This document shows positions 7,193 through 15,551 of a DNA stretch of 50,989 nt, in pieces; the stretch's first letter is position 1; each line of letters begins with the position of its first letter. The stretch is from Ramlibacter sp. (GTDB taxonomy: Bacteria; Pseudomonadota; Gammaproteobacteria; Burkholderiales; Burkholderiaceae_C). Below the pieces are notes generated by a model. That model did not search any database, was not told the DNA's origin, and was given only the letters and a program-made list of their open reading frames with translations. The stretch is from contig NZ_JACCWG010000360.1 of NCBI RefSeq assembly GCF_013697775.1, forward strand, positions 1 to 50,989, written 5' to 3'. The position numbers were made by a program, and so were the translations under genes.

Positions 7193-9018
7193 TGCTCAGC
7201 ATCGACTACCGCGCCTCGGACCTGTCGGCGGTGCTCGCGTGGGCACCTGAGGACGAGGGCCAGCCGTGGGCGCCGCTCCTGCGCCGCCTGGTTCTGGACC
7301 ACACGCCCAACGCCAAGCAGGAGAGCGGCCACGCCATCTCGCTTCCCTGGTGGAACTTCGTGGCGCTGCGCGGCGGTTTGCAGAACATCTTCGCCACCTT
7401 CGAGCTCCGACTCGGCGTCGGATATCAGGTGGGCGACGCGGCGCGGGACTTGCTGCAACGCTCGCGGCGCGTGGCCAGCAGCTACGAGGACGCCCTCCGT
7501 GGCCAGGCGCTCGACGAGACCATGCTGCGCGGCTACCTGCGCGAGATCGGCTTCACGCGCGAACTCTCGCCCGAGCAGGCCCGCAACGTCAGGAAAATGG
7601 CGGCGCTCCCAGCCGCGGCTACGTTCTCCGTCCCCGGCGCTGGCAAGACGACCGAGGCGCTCGCCACCTTCTTCTACAAGGCCCGCGAGGCCGAACGTCT
7701 GCTCGTGATAGCCCCTAAAAACGCGTTCGCCGCGTGGGACGAGCAGATCAGGGACTGCATGCCGGCGCTTGGGGCGAGCTTCGTGCGGCTGCGGGGAGGC
7801 GACAAGATCGAGCGGCTGCTGGCCGATGACCCGCGCTTCATGCTCATTGGCTACCAGCAACTCGCCTTGGTCGGCGGAGTGATCGCGGCCCACTTGGCTC
7901 GCCGGTCGACATTCGTGTTCCTGGACGAGAGCCACCGCATCAAGAGCGGCAAAGCCAAGCAGACCGCCCGCGCGGTGCTCGGTCTCGCGCATCTCCCGGT
8001 TGGCAAGTTGATCATGTCCGGCACGCCCATGCCGCAGTCCGACGAGGACCTCATCCCCCAGTTCTCGTTCCTCTACCCCGAGATCGCCACGACGAAGGAC
8101 GATGTGCTCGAGCGCGTCAAACCGATCTACGTGCGGACCAACAAGCGCGAGCTCGGACTGCCTCCCGTGACGCGGCACCGCGTGCGGCTTCAGATGGCAC
8201 CCTTGCAGCGAGAGTTGTATCGCTTGATGAAGTTCGAGGTGGCGCGCGAGGCCCGCGCGGCGCTTCTCAACGCGCGCGGCAGGCAGGCGTTCCGCGCCCT
8301 CGGCCGCTCCGTGACTCGCCTGCTTCAATTCGTCTCCAACCCTTCGCTTCTGGGGTCGGAGCTGGCTTTCGCCAAGCCGGAGCTCCTCGCGGCCGTCCTG
8401 CAAGAAGGCGAAGGCCCGAAGCTCAAATACGTCCTGCGGCGCGCGAGGCAGCTCGCCGGGGAGAACAAGAAGGTCCTCATCTGGTCCTCTTACCGCAAGA
8501 ACGTGGAATACATCGCCGACCGCCTGAGCGATCTCGGCGCGGTCTACATCCACGGCTCGGTCGAGGCCGGCGACGAGGACGACGACGACACGCGTGAAGG
8601 CAAGATCAGGCAGTTCCATCAGGACGCGCACACCATGGTGATGGTTGCCAATCCGGCAGCGGCGAGCGAAGGGATCAGCCTGCACCGCGTATGCCACCAC
8701 GCCATCTACCTTGACCGCACGTTCAACGCGGCGCACTACCTTCAATCCGAGGACCGCATCCACAGGTTCGGACTGGCGCTCGACCAGGACACCACGATCG
8801 AAATCGTGGAGTGCGAGGAGACCGTCGACGAGACGGTGCTCGAGCGGCTCAATTACAAGATCGGCCGCATGGCCGAGGCCCTCGAAGACTCTTCGCTGCT
8901 CGTGGAGCCGATCGACCTGGACGAGGATGACATCGACGGCTACGACGAATACTCGGCGGGCCTGAGCTCCGATGACATCGAGGCGCTCCTGCGGGACTTC
9001 GACCGGGAGGCAGCTTGA
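7192..9018 (+). CDS. SNF2-family DNA helicase/translocase
   Basis: 608 residues. Superfamily 2 motifs in order: Walker A SVPGAGKTT (146-154), DESH Walker B (245-248), motif III SGTPMP, motif IV KKVLIWSSYRKN, motif V NPAAASEGISLH and motif VI QSEDRIHRFG with arginine finger. The N-terminal ~130 residues precede the helicase core and have no family I recognise. A SNF2 translocase next to a methyltransferase and nucleases suggests ATP-driven DNA scanning or remodelling, as in DISARM- or type I-like systems. Acidic runs (EDDDD near residues 463-467, DLDEDDIDGYDEY near the end) are notable. Start ATG 7192 overlaps the upstream stop; the stop overlaps the next TTG start. Confidence 0.88.
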   Translation: MLSIDYRASDLSAVLAWAPEDEGQPWAPLLRRLVLDHTPNAKQESGHAISLPWWNFVALRGGLQNIFATFELRLGVGYQVGDAARDLLQRSRRVASSYEDALRGQALDETMLRGYLREIGFTRELSPEQARNVRKMAALPAAATFSVPGAGKTTEALATFFYKAREAERLLVIAPKNAFAAWDEQIRDCMPALGASFVRLRGGDKIERLLADDPRFMLIGYQQLALVGGVIAAHLARRSTFVFLDESHRIKSGKAKQTARAVLGLAHLPVGKLIMSGTPMPQSDEDLIPQFSFLYPEIATTKDDVLERVKPIYVRTNKRELGLPPVTRHRVRLQMAPLQRELYRLMKFEVAREARAALLNARGRQAFRALGRSVTRLLQFVSNPSLLGSELAFAKPELLAAVLQEGEGPKLKYVLRRARQLAGENKKVLIWSSYRKNVEYIADRLSDLGAVYIHGSVEAGDEDDDDTREGKIRQFHQDAHTMVMVANPAAASEGISLHRVCHHAIYLDRTFNAAHYLQSEDRIHRFGLALDQDTTIEIVECEETVDETVLERLNYKIGRMAEALEDSSLLVEPIDLDEDDIDGYDEYSAGLSSDDIEALLRDFDREAA

Positions 9019-9872
9019 TCACCCTGTCGCCTGGCTTGGCCTCCGGGTGCTTCGTGCTGTTGGCGATGGCGCAGCGGCACCGCATGCCATTCGAGCGCAT
9101 GCGAGCCGAGCTGCCGCGCTACGAGCGGATCGACGTGGCAAGGCTACTCGAAGTCTCCCAGCAGCTCGCATGGCTCCGCGCCAACGACTCCGGTCAGGCC
9201 GTTCTCACCCCTCGCGGAGAGCGCGTCCTGGCGGCTGCGACCGAGCCCCTGCGGCTGCGGCAAGCGTTGCTGGACTACGTGGAGATCGTCGCCCCTCCCT
9301 GGTTGAAGCTCGCGATCGATGGGCGGAAGAAGGTCCTCACGTTCGCCCCCAACGACATCCGGCAGTGTCTGGTGGAAGCCGAGCTCGCCGTGAGCTATGA
9401 GCCGCACGTCGTGAGGTTCTGGGACGAGCTCGCGTCCACCGCACGCGGCTTGCGCGGCGCCGAGCTCAACGAGATCGGCCGCGAGGGCGAGCGCCTGACC
9501 CTGGCTTACGAGAAGGCGCGCACCGGCCGGGATCCCAAATGGCGCTCGGTCGAGAGCAACAGCGACGGATATGACGTGCTCTCCGTCGCGGACCGCGACG
9601 ACGGGCGCGCCGTTCAGATCGAAGTGAAGGCCTCGAGGGCCGGCGCGGGTGGCTCAATGCACGTGACGCGCAACGAGTGGGACGCCACCGAGCTCATGCC
9701 CCTGCACCGCTTCCACCTCTGGGACGTGTCAAAGCCGCAAGCCCGGCTAGCCGTGCTTCCCCGCGACGCCCTCGCCCCACACGCTCCGGTCGACTCTGGG
9801 TCCGGACGATGGGAAGTGTTCGAGCTTCCCTTCGCGGCGTTCGCCGCCCTCTTTCAACCCGTGGCCGTATAG
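9015..9872 (+). CDS. DUF3883-domain protein, putative nuclease-fold component
   Basis: 285 residues; TTG start at 9015 inside the helicase stop, with GGGAGG four bases upstream. Residues about 155-250 carry the DUF3883 pattern: GREGERLTLAYEKA, then SNSDGYDVLSV, then AVQIEVKAS and a late TRNEW. The D...E-V-K spacing is that of a PD-(D/E)xK nuclease core, and DUF3883 occurs in several defence genes. The N-terminal 120 residues look like a helical, winged-helix-like region (MRAELPRYERIDVARLLEVS). It could be the DNA-cleaving partner of the SNF2 protein; activity is inferred. Confidence 0.75.
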   Translation: MITLSPGLASGCFVLLAMAQRHRMPFERMRAELPRYERIDVARLLEVSQQLAWLRANDSGQAVLTPRGERVLAAATEPLRLRQALLDYVEIVAPPWLKLAIDGRKKVLTFAPNDIRQCLVEAELAVSYEPHVVRFWDELASTARGLRGAELNEIGREGERLTLAYEKARTGRDPKWRSVESNSDGYDVLSVADRDDGRAVQIEVKASRAGAGGSMHVTRNEWDATELMPLHRFHLWDVSKPQARLAVLPRDALAPHAPVDSGSGRWEVFELPFAAFAALFQPVAV

Positions 9873-9874
9873 AC

Positions 9875-11434
9875 ATGCAGAGCCCCTTCGACTCCCAGCT
9901 CTCCGCGCTCGCGCAAGCGAACTCGCTGGCCAAGATGCACCGCCTGGCGGGTCTCGATCAATCCGTTGCTTCGATGCTCCGTGACGTGAACGCGCTCACC
10001 GCGCACGGCGGCCTCGAGAGGCTTCGACAGCAGACGGAGAGCATCCTGGGCACGAAGGACTACTTGCTCCGCGAAGCCAGGAAGATCGCCAGCGCGATCG
10101 AGGACGCCGAGTCGGTGCGGAGACGCTACGCGAGCGTTTTCTCGGACGCCTTAGGGGACATGGAGCGATATCGACGCATGGTGGGCGACGCCGTGGGGCC
10201 CTTATCCGCGCTGCGGTCCGTCGCCCTATATGAGAGCGAAGCGGCGCGACTGGCCAGGCAATCGGGCGGGCTCCTGGGCGCCGCTGGCATCAAGAGCTAC
10301 GCCGAGGCTTTCTCCGCTACCGAGCAGCTCCGCAAACAACAAGAATTGCTTGCCACGAACCTCGGCGAGTCCCTGGCTGGGCGCTGGCTTTCCTCGGCCC
10401 GCGACATCGCGCAACAGTTCGCGAGCGCCAAGGACATCATCGACAAGCAGGCAAAAGCGTGGCGCGACGCCACCGCTTTCGATCCGGCTCAGCTTGCGAG
10501 AGGCCTCGGGATGCCGGTGATGGACGCCGCCTCCTTCGCGGCGATCGCAAGATCCTCGGGCGTCGAAGGCTTGCTTTCTCAGTTGAAGTTGTTTGGCATC
10601 GATGAGGCGACGCTTCGCGCTGTTGCATCCACGGTGGCAGAGGACGAGGACGACATTGAGGAGCTGCTTCGAGACTCGGGTGAGACGGATGGAACGCCCC
10701 GCCGGCAACTGACTAAGGCGCAACTCGTCAGGCTGTGGAACATCGTTTTCATCCTCTATTCAGTGCTGTTCCCGCTTTACACCTGGTGGGACTCCAACCA
10801 AGCCGAAGCTCGAATCACGGGCGAGATGAAAGCCGCGGAGGCGCGCACGTCCGCGGAGATCGGAGCTTCCGAACAGCGCACCAGCGAGAAGCTCGGGGCC
10901 ATGGCCAAGCTGATGGAGCAGGTTGTGGAGATCGCCGAGCAAGAGGTGCTCGCCGAGACGAACATGGTCGTTCGTGAGCGCGTGGCCACCATTAGGGCTG
11001 ATCCGCGCCACGGAGCCGGCGTGGTCGCAGAGGCCTTCCCAAACCAAGTCGTTACGCTTCTGGAAGAACGCGGGAAGTGGATCAAAGTGGAGTATTACGA
11101 CTGGCTTGCTCGTGATGAACGCACAGGTTGGGCGTTGAAGAAATATTTCGTCAGGGCGGAGCCAGCCTTCCGCGCTTCCCGCGGACACAGGCTCGGGTCG
11201 AGCGACCGGCGTCAGAGCGCGGGCGGCGCCAACAATGAGGATGCTGCAACGGCGGGGCAGGGCGACGCTGGATCAGTCTTTGTGGCTGAGGCCGAGCAAA
11301 CGCTCGCTCGGCGCGGGGTCGAGGACCGCGGCACGCATCCGCTGCTGCTCATCGACAAGCCCCTCACTAAGGAGGAGGCCAAGGCTCGCATCCGCGCCAT
11401 CAAGGCCTTGGCAAGAGAGGGAAAGCTGCGGTGA
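9875..11434 (+). CDS. Membrane-anchored coiled-coil protein with SH3b domain
   Basis: 519 residues, ATG two bases after the DUF3883 stop. Residues 1-270 are helical and rich in Ala, Arg, Gln and Glu, like a long coiled coil or helical bundle. One hydrophobic segment, LWNIVFILYSVLFPLYTWW, spans about 287-305. A short repeat-rich helix with ITGEMKAAEARTSAEIGASE and EQRTSEKLG follows. Residues 363-435 form an SH3b-like domain (VRERVATIRADP, GKWIKVEYYDW, GWALKKYFVR). The C-terminal tail is polar and ends in a basic helix. No enzyme motif is visible. Within a defence operon it may be a membrane effector or sensor. Function is unknown. Confidence 0.6.
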   Translation: MQSPFDSQLSALAQANSLAKMHRLAGLDQSVASMLRDVNALTAHGGLERLRQQTESILGTKDYLLREARKIASAIEDAESVRRRYASVFSDALGDMERYRRMVGDAVGPLSALRSVALYESEAARLARQSGGLLGAAGIKSYAEAFSATEQLRKQQELLATNLGESLAGRWLSSARDIAQQFASAKDIIDKQAKAWRDATAFDPAQLARGLGMPVMDAASFAAIARSSGVEGLLSQLKLFGIDEATLRAVASTVAEDEDDIEELLRDSGETDGTPRRQLTKAQLVRLWNIVFILYSVLFPLYTWWDSNQAEARITGEMKAAEARTSAEIGASEQRTSEKLGAMAKLMEQVVEIAEQEVLAETNMVVRERVATIRADPRHGAGVVAEAFPNQVVTLLEERGKWIKVEYYDWLARDERTGWALKKYFVRAEPAFRASRGHRLGSSDRRQSAGGANNEDAATAGQGDAGSVFVAEAEQTLARRGVEDRGTHPLLLIDKPLTKEEAKARIRAIKALAREGKLR

Positions 11435-11967
11435 GCGAGGAGGAACTGGACGCGTTCGCGCCTCCCCTCATCCACATCCACGTCAAATTCGCCGATGGGT
11501 CGCTCGATGGACCATTTCTCGTGGACCTCATGAACATGGGCGACGACGAAGACGACGCATTGGCAGCTTGGCTGTCCGACCTTTCGCAAGGCAACACGCA
11601 CCAGGGGCGGAACAAGCCCTCGTGGCTCTTGAATCAGGATGGCTCCCCAAGGGCAGGCACCTATCACAGCAACAAAATCTGGCATTACCACTGCGGACCG
11701 GCGTTTAAGGCGAATGCTGCGGCTACTCTGACCGCAGCGGACTTGCCGCACAACGAGAACGGCCTTACCTCAGGAACTTGCATCCACTATTCAAAGCTGG
11801 CGACACCGATGCTGGCTGAGCGGCGAGACCTCACGGTTCTCGGGTATTCGCGTGAACACGCGCCGTTCCTCAGAGATGACGACCGCAGCAATCCATTGCG
11901 CTCACGCGCGGCCAAGGTTGGCGACTCCGTTCCGGCCACGTCGGTCGGCTTGGGTCCAGCGGAGTAG
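11431..11967 (+). CDS. Small protein of unknown function with WHYHCG motif
   Basis: 178 residues, GTG start overlapping the previous stop (GTGA). Acidic N-terminus, then a central segment with KIWHYHCGPAF and later GTCIHYSKL. The aromatic/His-rich segment could form a metal or active site, but I recognise no family. Being the last gene of the tightly coupled operon, it probably belongs to the same system. A 109-bp gap with a possible TATCAT -10 near 12048 separates it from the next cluster. Confidence 0.45.
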   Translation: MSEEELDAFAPPLIHIHVKFADGSLDGPFLVDLMNMGDDEDDALAAWLSDLSQGNTHQGRNKPSWLLNQDGSPRAGTYHSNKIWHYHCGPAFKANAAATLTAADLPHNENGLTSGTCIHYSKLATPMLAERRDLTVLGYSREHAPFLRDDDRSNPLRSRAAKVGDSVPATSVGLGPAE

Positions 11968-12076
11968 TTCGAGCTAAAGTGTGCAACGGCGGGAGGGCGC
12001 CCTGAAGCACCACCGGTCACGCGTGCCGCAGCCCTTTTAGAGCCCGCTATCATGGCTCATCGGTAAAGGAGACCCG

Positions 12077-12550
12077 GTGGGCATCAAGCGGCTACTTCCT
12101 GAATTTCTCGTCGGCAAGGTGAGCCCCGAGCAATACGCTCGCTGGCTAGAGCGAAAGGCTGCCGCTCACGTCAAGCGCGATCGCAAACGCGATTTCGACG
12201 GGGCCGTAGGTGCGGCCTACCGTGACGCCATCCACCAGGCCGTCATCCTCAGCTCGGGTCGGGACGCCTACACCGGTGAAGACCTGCACTGGGAGCTTCT
12301 GAGCCAATACGACAACGAAAAGTCGAAGGCGGGCCGCAGCGTCTACAAAGCGAGCTTCGGTCTATTGCCGACCGTGGATCACCTGGACGCCAGCGCGAGC
12401 GCGATTTCGTTCCGCATCTGCGCTTGGCGCACCAACGACGCCAAGAACGATCTCACCCATGAGACCTTCCTTGATCTTTGCCACCGGGCGCTTCTGCATG
12501 CGGGCTACACCGTCGCCGCGCCCGGAAAACCAATAGCACGCGAGGAATAG
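12077..12550 (+). CDS. HNH-like nuclease-fold protein
   Basis: 157 residues; GTG start with AAAGGAG six bases upstream. The segment YTGEDLHWELLS, then LLPTVDHLD (D101-H102), then FRICAWRTNDAKNDLTHE (N120, N124) follows the beta-beta-alpha order of HNH nucleases: DH pair, Asn, and a helix of family-typical sequence. The zinc cysteines of some HNH proteins are absent. It opens a second cluster with the ankyrin-like and KAP genes; whether the three form one system is unknown. Confidence 0.6.
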   Translation: MGIKRLLPEFLVGKVSPEQYARWLERKAAAHVKRDRKRDFDGAVGAAYRDAIHQAVILSSGRDAYTGEDLHWELLSQYDNEKSKAGRSVYKASFGLLPTVDHLDASASAISFRICAWRTNDAKNDLTHETFLDLCHRALLHAGYTVAAPGKPIAREE

Positions 12551-12552
12551 AG

Positions 12553-13515
12553 ATGCCCCGTCCGGAGAAAAGCTCCCCAAAGGAATACGCCACGCTGTTT
12601 CTGGCGCGTGCGATCTGCGAAGGCAGCCTGCCGATGGCCCGCGCCGCCATCGAGGCCGGAGCGGACCCAAATGCGTTCTGGATCGACGGCCGCACAAAGC
12701 TTGGGGAATTGGCTCGCCGGCGAGGCCTCGAGAAGCTCGACGCTTATTTCACGGAGCTTGCCGCGCCCGAGGTTTCAGGCGCGCTGCGGCCTTACGCGCG
12801 CTACGACGCGACTGGAAACGACCATGGTGTCTGGAGCTCCGACTTTGTGAAGTTTGTGGCCCGGCGCGGCTACGACTTTCGGACCTTTCCAGGACCGTTC
12901 GCAACAACGAACGAGCCGCCCATAAAGTCCGCGAAGTCCGGAGTGGATCTGATAATGAATCGGTGGCACATCGTGGAGAGCATCACGCCCGGCGACGAGG
13001 ACGGCGAGAGCCATTGGGCGATCTCGTTCTCCACCAGCGTGCCGGACTCGCGGCTTCCGCGCCATTACATCGGCTTTCGGGTGCCGGCTACTGGGGTGGC
13101 TTTGCTTAGCCAGTTCAAAGACCCGTCTGAGTCTCAGGCTGCATCGAACGACCTGGATCCGATTTTTGACAAGCAGAAGGCGTGGGAAGGCCGGCATGTC
13201 ATGGACTCAATGTTGGATCGGAGCTACACGCTAAACGACGTGGTCAGCCGTCTTCGCAAGGGCGGCAACCCGTTCTTTACGTGGAAGGGCGCCATGCTCG
13301 GCGATTTTTCCGGCGATCCGCCGGACATCATGGCGTTCATGTCTCGGGTGCGGGAGCTCTGCGCCCCCGAGCTTGGCTTCCACCGCCGCCTCGCGCCCTT
13401 GCTTGAAAAGAAGGCGCTCCTGGCGTTGATCGCGGCTTCAGATATCGAGATGGCCACTGGAACGGCGAAGGTCGGGCGCAAGACGCTGGCCGAGGGCCGC
13501 AAAGACACTCTGTGA
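12553..13515 (+). CDS. Ankyrin-like N-terminus, otherwise unrecognised protein
   Basis: 320 residues, ATG at 12553 with GAGGAA upstream, two bases after the HNH gene stop. Residues about 12-60 resemble one or two ankyrin repeats (ARAICEGSLPMARAAIEAGA, DPNAFWIDGRTKLGELARRRGLEKL). The remainder contains aromatic beta-type segments (HWAISFSTSV, HYIGFRVPATG) and a helical C-terminus. I do not recognise the larger domain. Likely co-transcribed with the HNH-like gene. Confidence 0.5.
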   Translation: MPRPEKSSPKEYATLFLARAICEGSLPMARAAIEAGADPNAFWIDGRTKLGELARRRGLEKLDAYFTELAAPEVSGALRPYARYDATGNDHGVWSSDFVKFVARRGYDFRTFPGPFATTNEPPIKSAKSGVDLIMNRWHIVESITPGDEDGESHWAISFSTSVPDSRLPRHYIGFRVPATGVALLSQFKDPSESQAASNDLDPIFDKQKAWEGRHVMDSMLDRSYTLNDVVSRLRKGGNPFFTWKGAMLGDFSGDPPDIMAFMSRVRELCAPELGFHRRLAPLLEKKALLALIAASDIEMATGTAKVGRKTLAEGRKDTL

Positions 13516-13569
13516 GCCAGCTGCGCGCGGCGGCCCCGCCGAGAGTCCTGCAGAACGGAAGGATTGAGC

Positions 13570-15318
13570 ATGTCGCTCGAGAAGACTAAACAGCAATTAG
13601 TCCGGCTGCTCGCTGAGCAGGACAGCAGCGTCATCGCGTTGTCAGGCAAGTGGGGCACCGGGAAGACGCACCTTTGGAACGAGGTCAAGGGCGCATCCGG
13701 CGACGAGAAGGTCAAGAAGGCCCTCTACGTGTCGTTGTTCGGCCTCTCGAGCGTCGACCAGGTGAAGCGCAAGCTGATCGAGTCGGCCATACCCGGCGTC
13801 GACTCCCACGGCGGCGTGTTCGACGGGATCAAGAGCCTGTTCAACGCCGGCGTGACTGCCGCCTCGCAGCACTTCAAAGCCATGGCGGCCCTCAAAGACC
13901 TCAACGTATTGTTGATGGCGCCTGTGGTGCTCCGAGACAAGCTGATCGTCATCGACGACATCGAGCGCAAGCACGCCAAGCTCGGCATCGACGAGGTTCT
14001 TGGGTTCATCGACGACTACTCCAAGCAGTTTCGGGTTAGGTTCGTTCTGGTGCTGAACGACGATCAACTCTCCACCGACGGCGACCAGGCGAAGTTGTGG
14101 GCGACCTTCCGGGAGAAGGTCATTGACGAAGAGATCAGGCTGTCGACGTCCCCGGAGGAGGCTTTCTCGATCGCCATCAAGCTGACGCCGTCGAAATACG
14201 AGCAGGCGCTCGAACGTGCGACAGCGGTCTGCGGACTCACCAACATCCGCATAGTCGGGAAGGTGGTGAAGACGGCCAACCAGATATTGGCCGGCCGAGA
14301 CTTGGACCAGGCGATCCAATCGCGAGTGGTGCCGTCCATCGTCCTGTTCTCCGCGATCCACTACCGCGGCATCCCAGACGGGCCGGACTTTCAATTCGCC
14401 CTGAACGTGGCGAACCCGGATTGGATGCATTTCGGCCGGGACAAGAACGCCGAGCCGACCGAGCAGGAGAAGCGCGAGGACGCGTGGCGCTTGCTGATGC
14501 AGGAGCTGGGCGTTCACGGCTGCGACGAGTTCGAGAAGGTGCTGGTCGAATTCTTGGAGTCCGGGCTGTTCGACGCCGACCAGGTGCAGGCCATCATCGA
14601 CCGGTTCGTGGCCGAGACGCAGGCGCTGCAAGCCAGGGAGGCGGCGCGCGACTTCTTGAAGCGGGCGTTCTGGGACCATCGCGTGAGCGAGGCCGATTTG
14701 CTGGCGGAGGCCGGTCAGTTCTCTGCCAGCGCCGGATTGCTGGATCCCTACGTGACCACCAATCTCTTCGACACTTTATCCGAGCTCCCCGGCGGGCAGG
14801 CTCTTGGCCAGGCGATCGTCGACGCGTGGATAGCCGCGTTCGCGGCTGGGGATCACCCCGACGTCGAGGACGACAACCCGTTCAACAATCCGATCCATCC
14901 GGACATCACGGCGGCGTTCGAGGCCGCCAAGGCGCGCGTCCAAGCGAGCGCCACGGTGGTCGACGCCTGTATCGACATCATCGACAACAGCGGGTGGGGC
15001 ACGCTGCAGGAGGTGGCCATGAGGCGGGCGACGGCCGGGGATTTCGAAACCGCCATACGAGGCATGGACATCGACAAGCTGCGTCGATTCATGCGGCGGA
15101 TGATCGAGATGCGGCTTCAACGAGCGACCTACGACGCTCACTTCGGCACGGCGACGCAGCACTTCATCGACGCCTGCCGCGCGATTTCGAACGACCCGAG
15201 TTCGCCGCGGCTAGCATCGTTGGTCAAAAAGCTCTTCGCCAGGACTGCCCTGGCTCCTGAGCTCAACCCACCAGCCGTGATTCATGCTGCCCAGCCCGCG
15301 CCGGCACACCAGGTATGA
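13570..15318 (+). CDS. KAP-type P-loop NTPase
   Basis: 582 residues; the ATG at 13570 has GGAAGGA six bases upstream, preferred over a TTG at 13564. Walker A GKWGTGKT at residues 26-33; Walker B LIVIDDIER near 125-133, the Asp-Asp-x-Glu form of KAP/STAND-like ATPases. QFRVRFVLVLNDDQL fits the sensor strand after Walker B. No transmembrane pair is evident, unlike classical KAP proteins. The C-terminal 250 residues are helical and may sense or recruit. It is the last gene of the element; KAP NTPases recur in phage-defence loci, so a defence ATPase is a reasonable inference. Confidence 0.72.
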   Translation: MSLEKTKQQLVRLLAEQDSSVIALSGKWGTGKTHLWNEVKGASGDEKVKKALYVSLFGLSSVDQVKRKLIESAIPGVDSHGGVFDGIKSLFNAGVTAASQHFKAMAALKDLNVLLMAPVVLRDKLIVIDDIERKHAKLGIDEVLGFIDDYSKQFRVRFVLVLNDDQLSTDGDQAKLWATFREKVIDEEIRLSTSPEEAFSIAIKLTPSKYEQALERATAVCGLTNIRIVGKVVKTANQILAGRDLDQAIQSRVVPSIVLFSAIHYRGIPDGPDFQFALNVANPDWMHFGRDKNAEPTEQEKREDAWRLLMQELGVHGCDEFEKVLVEFLESGLFDADQVQAIIDRFVAETQALQAREAARDFLKRAFWDHRVSEADLLAEAGQFSASAGLLDPYVTTNLFDTLSELPGGQALGQAIVDAWIAAFAAGDHPDVEDDNPFNNPIHPDITAAFEAAKARVQASATVVDACIDIIDNSGWGTLQEVAMRRATAGDFETAIRGMDIDKLRRFMRRMIEMRLQRATYDAHFGTATQHFIDACRAISNDPSSPRLASLVKKLFARTALAPELNPPAVIHAAQPAPAHQV

Positions 15319-15344
15319 ATTCCCTCAAGTGCCGCGCGCCGGCT

Positions 15345-15375
15345 GGGGATTAGCGGGGGACTGGCGGGGCAGGGG
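15345..15375 (+). other. Potential G-quadruplex at the element's right end
   Basis: Four G-runs of at least four: 15345-15348, 15355-15359, 15366-15369 and 15372-15375, with loops of 6, 6 and 2 bases. It lies between the last cargo gene and the mutS junction in the only non-coding part of the right end. Folding is predicted from sequence only. Confidence 0.5.
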
Positions 15376-15410
15376 CCAGCCATCCTCCAGCGCCATAAAT
15401 TGTCCCCGTG

Positions 15411-15479
15411 GTAGTGCTGCATCATGGGGGTGTGCTTGCTCAGGTCGGCCACCGGGGCCGCGACGGGGTTCTGGCTCAT
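15411..15479 (-). pseudogene. mutS: 5' fragment of mutS, cut by the mobile element
   Basis: Minus-strand ATG at 15479 followed by 23 codons ending SKHTPMMQHY, the conserved MutS N-terminal signature (usually followed by a Leu-rich helix, then YRMGDFYELF). After TAC at 15411 the frame runs on as HGDNLWRWRM with no MutS similarity and stops at 15282. The DNA-mismatch-binding domain is therefore missing here. suhB ends 72 bases upstream on the same strand, consistent with an original suhB-mutS order. The rest of mutS should lie left of the element, outside the window. Confidence 0.85.
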
Positions 15480-15551
15480 GCTGCGGCGATTATCCGCGCC
15501 GCCCGCGCGCCAGCTGCGCCACCAGCCACGGCTGCTGCCGCGACTGCTTGG

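Larger units (their letters stand above)
1..15410. mobile_element. Right part of an integrated mobilisable element carrying a defence cargo, inserted in mutS
   Basis: All genes from the first base to 15318 lie on the plus strand and are accessory: mobilisation (mobC, relaxase), a rep-like protein, ArdC-like antirestriction, then restriction/helicase/NTPase cargo. To the right, minus-strand mutS is cut after codon 23 and core genes follow, so the right boundary is placed at about 15410. The left end, integrase and attachment site are outside the window. Only a relaxase module is visible, with no type IV secretion genes, so within the window it looks mobilisable rather than self-transmissible. 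Element class (IME, ICE or integrated plasmid) cannot be decided here. Confidence 0.8.

Noticed and set aside
15282-15410. Continuation of the mutS frame into element DNA as a 65-residue fusion
   Set aside because: No similarity to MutS or any family beyond codon 23; treated as read-through of a broken gene, not a new gene.
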